DNA of 64,000 nt, taken from the NCBI GenBank assembly GCA_021648285.1, contig JAKITC010000001.1, positions 1 to 64,000 of the forward strand. Direction: 5' to 3'. The DNA is from Sulfurimonas sp. (GTDB lineage: Bacteria > Campylobacterota > Campylobacteria > Campylobacterales > Sulfurimonadaceae). Positions 59,132-64,000 of the stretch are shown in pieces (position 1 is the stretch's first letter; each line of letters starts with the position of its first letter). The notes beneath the pieces were generated by a model that made no database searches, was not told the DNA's origin, and saw only the letters and a program-made list of their open reading frames with translations. The translations under genes and the position numbers were made by a program.

Positions 59132-60364
59132 TTATTCAGACAGGACTTGGTTCCCGCCTGCTTGTTTTGCATTGTGTAACATCATATCAGCTTGATTCAC
59201 ACTATCTTTAAACTCATCCTCGTCGTGCATTGTAAGTCCAGCAGATATTGTAAACTTTATTTTTTCATCTTTAGTTGAAACTAAGATAGCATTTTTTGCC
59301 TCTACTACAGCACTGTTTAGTGTCTCCAGCGCAGAGTAAAGGTTTGTATTTTTTAATACAATACAAAATTCATCATCTTCAAGTTTTATAACTACATCTT
59401 GGTAAGAAGTAGCGGAAGTTAGTATGTTTGAGAGAGTGATTAAAACTTTATCAACACTTGGCGCATCGAAATTTTTTGCCATATCTTCAAAGTTGTCAAT
59501 GCTAACCATTGCTACAGCAACTCCCTGGGCATCATCAAGTATTTTATCTGTATTGTTTAAAAAATAACGACGGTTATAAAGACCTGTTCGAGTATCACGA
59601 TTGGTTTGATTTGTAATAAGATTGATATTTTCCAAAGCTTCTATTGAGTTGTTTATACGACATGAAAACTCCTCTTTTGAAAAAGGCTTTTGAATGTAGT
59701 CATTTGCTCCATCTTTTAAAAATTGAGCATTTATATCGTCCTTTTCGTTTGATGACAAAGCAATTATGCTAAGTTCATTTTTAGTGTGATTTTCTCTTAT
59801 ATTTTTTGTAAGTTCAAGACCATTCATTACAGGCATATTGTAGTCTGTTAAAACTAAAGATAAATCCGGATGTGTACTTAGCATGCCTATAGCTTCTTCG
59901 CCATGAGCAACAGTGATGACCTTATAAAAAAGATTTTCTAATAATTCTTTCATATATTTTCTAAATACCATTGAATCATCTACAACTAAAATTTTATGAG
60001 TTTGATTTTTTTGAAGTCTTTTAATTGTGTCTATAATATAATTTATATCATTAACGCCGCTTTTATGAATATAATCAATGATATTTTTTTTGATTATTTT
60101 TTCTCTAAACTCTTTGTCTATGCTTCCAGTTAAAACTATTGCATGACAACCTTTGTTTAGGACATAGTCAATAGACTCTCCGTTTGGTGCATCAGGCAGG
60201 TTTAAATCAACTAAAACAAGAAAGTATTTATACCTTTTTAAATAGAGTTTAGCTTCAGATAATTTGAAAGCCACATCTACTTCAAAGTTTAATTCAGTGC
60301 TGATTTTTTTTGCTATTAGTTTTGCTAAAGTTTTATTGTCTTCTACTATTAGAATTCTGTTCAT
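59132..60364 (-). CDS. Response regulator with two receiver domains and a degenerate GGDEF domain
   Basis: REC1 ILIVEDNKTLAKL...VLVDLNLPD; REC2 ILVVDDSMVFRKYMKEL...LVLTDYNMPVMNG; GGDEF position reads LEDDEF. Confidence 0.92.
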   Translation of the reverse strand: MNRILIVEDNKTLAKLIAKKISTELNFEVDVAFKLSEAKLYLKRYKYFLVLVDLNLPDAPNGESIDYVLNKGCHAIVLTGSIDKEFREKIIKKNIIDYIHKSGVNDINYIIDTIKRLQKNQTHKILVVDDSMVFRKYMKELLENLFYKVITVAHGEEAIGMLSTHPDLSLVLTDYNMPVMNGLELTKNIRENHTKNELSIIALSSNEKDDINAQFLKDGANDYIQKPFSKEEFSCRINNSIEALENINLITNQTNRDTRTGLYNRRYFLNNTDKILDDAQGVAVAMVSIDNFEDMAKNFDAPSVDKVLITLSNILTSATSYQDVVIKLEDDEFCIVLKNTNLYSALETLNSAVVEAKNAILVSTKDEKIKFTISAGLTMHDEDEFKDSVNQADMMLHNAKQAGGNQVLSE

Positions 60365-60414
60365 TTTATAAAAAATCCTTCAAAAGCTTTAGGGTAATTA
60401 TAGTATAATTATTT

Positions 60415-61683
60415 ATGAATTATTTAACAACTATTGTAGATAAATTAAAGACTAAACAAAATATTTTTTTGACAGGTGGTGCCGGTGTAGGAAAAACTAC
60501 AGTTACGAGAGATGTCATAAAACAGTACGAAGATGAAGCAAAAAAAGTGGCAAAATTGGCTTCAACAGGAATGGCTGCTACACTCATAAATGGACAAACA
60601 CTACACAGTTTTTTAGACTTGGGAATCGCCGGTGATATGCAAGAGCTAGAGAGAAACGGTAAGCTGGAGATAAAAAAGAAAACTAAAAAACTGCTCTCTA
60701 GTATGGACCTAATTGTTATCGATGAGATTTCAATGGTTAGCGACACTCTTCTTGATATGATAAGATTGAGACTGTCTCAAGCTGATTTTCGTGGTTCACT
60801 TCTTGTTGTCGGTGACTTTTTACAACTCCCGCCGGTTGTTCGTGGTTATGATGAAGTTAGATTTGCATTTGAATCTCCATCGTGGAAAAAACTTCAATTC
60901 GAGACTATAGAATTAACATATGTATATAGGACTGATGATAAAGATTTTATAGAACTCTTAGGTAGTGTAAGAGACGGTTATGTAGATGAAAATATTCATA
61001 ATAATCTAAATGAGTTTATCAAACCACTGCCTGAGGATTTGAGTGAGTTTACATTTTTGTTTGGAAAAAACAATTCTGCGTCATTTCACAATAAAAATCA
61101 ACTTGACTTTGTAGAGAGTGAACTGTTTGTAAAAGAGGCTCAAGTTATCAAACATGTTAAAAGTACAAAAGAAGTGGATATAGAGAGGTTTATAAATGAC
61201 GCTAGAATAGAGAAAGAGCTAGAGTTGAAGATCGGAGTGCCTGTTCTTTTTACACGAAACTCTTGGAACTATTTTAACGGCGAAAGAGGTGTTGTTGTAA
61301 ATGTTGACAGCAGTTTTGTATACGTGCAAAAGAGTGATGGCTTGGTTGTAAAACTTGAAGCAATCGCTCAAAGTAAAAGTATGTGGAAAGAGAAAAGCGT
61401 AGGCGGGAAAAAAGAGATGATGGAGGAGGCAGTTTTTAGTGTTTATCAGTACCCTATAAAACTAGCTTATGCCATTACGATTCATAAATCACAGGGAATG
61501 TCTATCGAGGATTTAATAATTGAGACAAATGAGATCTTTGCACCATCACAGTTTTATGTGGCAATATCAAGAAGCTCTAACCCAAAAAGACTAAACCTTA
61601 TTGCACCGAGAAAGCAGTGGAGAGAGATAGTCTTTGTGAGTCATAAAGCTCTGGAGTTTGTTAAAGTAGATAAAAGTTGTTAA
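60415..61683 (+). CDS. PIF1/RecD-like AAA helicase
   Basis: FLTGGAGVGKTTVTRDVI; LIVIDEISMVSDTLLDMI; VVGDFLQLPPV; AYAITIHKSQGMSIEDL...FYVAISRSSNPKRLNL. Confidence 0.9.
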   Translation: MNYLTTIVDKLKTKQNIFLTGGAGVGKTTVTRDVIKQYEDEAKKVAKLASTGMAATLINGQTLHSFLDLGIAGDMQELERNGKLEIKKKTKKLLSSMDLIVIDEISMVSDTLLDMIRLRLSQADFRGSLLVVGDFLQLPPVVRGYDEVRFAFESPSWKKLQFETIELTYVYRTDDKDFIELLGSVRDGYVDENIHNNLNEFIKPLPEDLSEFTFLFGKNNSASFHNKNQLDFVESELFVKEAQVIKHVKSTKEVDIERFINDARIEKELELKIGVPVLFTRNSWNYFNGERGVVVNVDSSFVYVQKSDGLVVKLEAIAQSKSMWKEKSVGGKKEMMEEAVFSVYQYPIKLAYAITIHKSQGMSIEDLIIETNEIFAPSQFYVAISRSSNPKRLNLIAPRKQWREIVFVSHKALEFVKVDKSC

Positions 61684-62564
61684 ACAGGGTAGACAGAGGC
61701 GTATTATATATGCTCTCAGGTGCTTTAATATCTGCAATGAATGGTGCACTGACAAAGATTTTAGCAGAGTATATGAGTGCCTTAGAGATAGTGTTTTTTC
61801 GTAATCTTTTAGGAATACCACTTATACTTTATGCGCTAAAGCATACAGCTCCAAAACTTAGTGGCGGTAAATTTTACATGTTAATCAGCCGCGGAGTTTA
61901 TGGCTTCTTGGCGATGATACTGTTTTTTTACACTATCACGGTTATACCGCTAGGTGAAGCAATAACTCTAAACAAAACGTCGCCTCTGTTTGTTTCAATT
62001 TTAGCCTACTATCTGCTTAAAGAGCATCTGAGTTTAAATACCATATTTGCACTTATTAGAGTTTTTTTAGGAATAATCCTTATAGTAAAACCTTTTGGGT
62101 TGAGTATCTCGTATGCACACTTTTTGGGGATACTCGGTGGATTTTTTGCTGCTGCCGCATATACAACTATTAAAAAAATAAAGGATATATATGATTCAAG
62201 AGTTATAGTCCTTTCTTTTGTTGGTATTGGCACAATTCTACCGGCAATAGGGTTTTTACTGGCACCATATGTAAATGCACCAGAAGCTATAAGTTTTATG
62301 TTTCCTGTTTTTAGCATGCCTGACACAACATATGTCTGGTCGCTTATAGTGTTTATGGGACTTATTTCAACACTCTCTCAATGGCTGCTTACAAAAGCGT
62401 ACAGTGCTTCAAAGGTAAGCATAATCGGAGTGATTTCTTACACAAACATACCATTTTCTATAGGTTTCGGATGGATGCTTGGTGACGCGCTTCCTGACAT
62501 GTATATGTATATGGGAATAGGGTTGATTATAGTTGGTGGTATTTTGGTTGGGATGAAGAAGTAG
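61677..62564 (+). CDS. EamA/DMT-family permease
   Basis: Two EamA-like halves; YTITVIPLGEAITLNKTSPLFVSILAYYLLKEHLS. Confidence 0.9.
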   Translation: MLNRVDRGVLYMLSGALISAMNGALTKILAEYMSALEIVFFRNLLGIPLILYALKHTAPKLSGGKFYMLISRGVYGFLAMILFFYTITVIPLGEAITLNKTSPLFVSILAYYLLKEHLSLNTIFALIRVFLGIILIVKPFGLSISYAHFLGILGGFFAAAAYTTIKKIKDIYDSRVIVLSFVGIGTILPAIGFLLAPYVNAPEAISFMFPVFSMPDTTYVWSLIVFMGLISTLSQWLLTKAYSASKVSIIGVISYTNIPFSIGFGWMLGDALPDMYMYMGIGLIIVGGILVGMKK

Positions 62565-62571
62565 AAATTAT

Positions 62572-62985
62572 CTAAAACTTATATTTCTGCATATTCTTTT
62601 TATTATATATATCAGCATCAGTAGCGTTTGTATCTACTGTAACATTTGCATCAGCAGGAGTTTTTTTTTCTACCACTATAACAATACCATTCTCTTTGAC
62701 ATACTCTTCTATATCTTCATCTGTCATTTTTACATAAGTTGCATAATCTACAACACAACCCCCGTTCCTTTCGACATATTTTTGAGCAGTTTTTTTCGCA
62801 GCAAAGCCAAAGTTTTTCTTCATCGTTCCATGTTGTTCATTTCCGATTACATAAAAGGCAGTTTTTGAACCTATTAGTTTAATTGTTGTCACATCTATTA
62901 TATAGCTTGGTATTTTTCTCTCAAAGGCACTAAGAGATAAAGTGAGTAAGATTATTAGTAGTATAGTTTTCATATTGTAATCCAT
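62572..62985 (-). CDS. Hypothetical secreted protein
   Basis: N-terminal signal peptide MKTILLIILLTLSLSAF; no recognised domain. Confidence 0.5.
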   Translation of the reverse strand: MDYNMKTILLIILLTLSLSAFERKIPSYIIDVTTIKLIGSKTAFYVIGNEQHGTMKKNFGFAAKKTAQKYVERNGGCVVDYATYVKMTDEDIEEYVKENGIVIVVEKKTPADANVTVDTNATDADIYNKKNMQKYKF

Positions 62986-63103
62986 TTAGTAAAATTTAAT
63001 AGTAATGATAGCAATTTAATTGTTTATTTAATATAAATAGTTGTTAAGAAAGAGTAAGTAAAAAAAATAGAGAATAGATAGTTAGGCTTGGAGGAAATTT
63101 AAA

Positions 63104-63149
63104 TCTGCCTCAAAAGAGGCTAGCTTTAGTGCCTAAGCGGCTAGCACTC
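63104..63149 (-). repeat. Repeat element B, copy 2 (downstream of peroxiredoxin)
   Basis: Minus strand GTGCTAGCCGCTTAGGCACTAAAGCTAGCCTCTTTTGAGGCAGA matches the rpsB-leader copy at 15321-15365. Confidence 0.8.
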
Positions 63150-63176
63150 AGTATATAGGTTCTTGCTCATATACTG
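63149..63176. other. Stem-loop 3' of the peroxiredoxin gene
   Basis: CAGTATAT-12 nt-ATATACTG perfect 8-bp stem, 12 nt past the prx stop on the minus strand; no U-tract. Confidence 0.55.
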
Positions 63177-63187
63177 AATTTAATAAA

Positions 63188-63784
63188 TTAAAGCTCACCC
63201 TCATGCTTACCTAAGTATTCAGCCACACCTTCAGTAGTAGCTTTCATGCCTTCGTCACCTTTTACCCAACCAGCAGGACATACTTCACCATGCTCATCAG
63301 TAAACTGCATTGTATCTACCATTCGTAACATCTCATCAATGTTACGACCAAGTGGTAAGTCATTAACAACAGAGTGACGAACAACACCTTTACCATCGAT
63401 AAGAAATGATCCACGTAGAGCAACTGCTTCACCAAATAGTACATCATAATCCTTAGAGATTTGTTTTGTAAGGTCTGCTACCAGTGGGTAACCAACACGG
63501 CCAATACCACCAGCATTGATTGGAGTCTCTCTCCATGCAAAGTGAGAGAATTGACTGTCTACAGATACGCCGATTATATTAACACCACGATCTTTAAAGT
63601 CTTTTAGTCTATGATCAAAAGCGATAAGCTCTGATGGGCATACAAAAGTGAAGTCTAGTGGGTAAAAGAATAAAACTGTACCTTTTTCACCAAAGTTTTC
63701 TGATAATTTAAAGTCTTCAACGATTGAGCCGTCACCTAAAACTGTAGTTGCCGTAAAGTCTGGAGCTGTATTTGTTACTAACAT
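63188..63784 (-). CDS. 2-Cys peroxiredoxin (AhpC/TSA family)
   Basis: FFYPLDFTFVCPSELIAFDHRLKDF; VDTMQFTDEHGEVCPAGW. Confidence 0.95.
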   Translation of the reverse strand: MLVTNTAPDFTATTVLGDGSIVEDFKLSENFGEKGTVLFFYPLDFTFVCPSELIAFDHRLKDFKDRGVNIIGVSVDSQFSHFAWRETPINAGGIGRVGYPLVADLTKQISKDYDVLFGEAVALRGSFLIDGKGVVRHSVVNDLPLGRNIDEMLRMVDTMQFTDEHGEVCPAGWVKGDEGMKATTEGVAEYLGKHEGEL

Positions 63785-63869
63785 ATATAATGTCCTTGTG
63801 TTTTAATATGCTGAAATTTTAACTAAAAATTATTAACAAATCTTCTCTTATATAAAGTAGTAAAGTTTT

Positions 63870-64000
63870 TTAAGGATAATTTTTATCTTTTATAACTCTT
63901 CTCTTATTGCCACCACCATATAAAATAATTTCAAAACACACACCATCTTTAGTATTGTTGACATTCAACTTTCCTGAGCTATGGTTTTCAATCACTACTT
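63870..64000 (-). CDS. C-terminal fragment of a sensor histidine kinase (ATPase domain end), truncated by window edge
   Basis: Reverse strand reads ...VVIENHSSGKLNVNNTKDGVCFEIILYGGGNKRRVIKDKNYP*, typical of the end of a HATPase_c domain. Confidence 0.6.
   Translation of the reverse strand, partial: VVIENHSSGKLNVNNTKDGVCFEIILYGGGNKRRVIKDKNYP

Noticed and set aside
63149-63176. Stem-loop after prx as an intrinsic terminator
   Set aside because: Good stem but no T-tract on the minus strand after it, so terminator function is not supported.
1-64000. CRISPR array, rRNA or tRNA genes, prophage
   Set aside because: No regularly spaced direct repeats, no recognisable rRNA/tRNA sequence, and no phage structural or integrase genes seen on inspection.

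Overview
The window looks like a chromosomal segment of a Campylobacterota (epsilonproteobacterial, Sulfurimonas-like) genome: low GC, densely packed, mostly co-directional operons. From left to right it holds: a probable IS transposase 5' end at the left edge; an oxidative-stress block (catalase, ferritin-like protein, rubrerythrin, Fur/PerR); miaA; a ubiA-hyp-hyp-ftsW-murG-dedA run; cytochrome b561 and bcp, each preceded by a copy of a repeated intergenic element; an ABC transporter + NnrS operon; rpsB-tsf with a structured leader; a decayed IS30-type transposase; a 13-gene complex I operon (nuoA, B, CD fused, E-N); lolD-like/fliR/acidic receiver-like protein (ChePep-like)/gmk/tatA/argS; a TetR-controlled RND efflux operon with a perfect operator palindrome; a hipBA module with hipA split by a frameshift; an amidase/DUF819/epimerase operon; an HD-GYP protein; a pentaheme cytochrome; NhaA; an LRV-like + MoxR AAA + VWA-like module with an MntA/HepT pair inserted; a dual-receiver protein with a degenerate GGDEF; a PIF1/RecD-like helicase; an EamA permease; and a peroxiredoxin. 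The most interesting observations are: (1) an in-frame dispersed repeat with GAA-triloop hairpins whose stems covary, shared by the ChePep-like gene and the VWA-like gene, with related fragments in the argS and rpsB tails; (2) two intergenic repeat families, one around cytochrome b561/bcp and one shared by the rpsB leader and the peroxiredoxin 3' region; (3) a NuoF that has lost the canonical NADH-pocket residues; (4) the LRV/MoxR/VWA module interrupted by an MNT-HEPN pair. All calls come from reading the sequence and the supplied ORFs; no database search was run.
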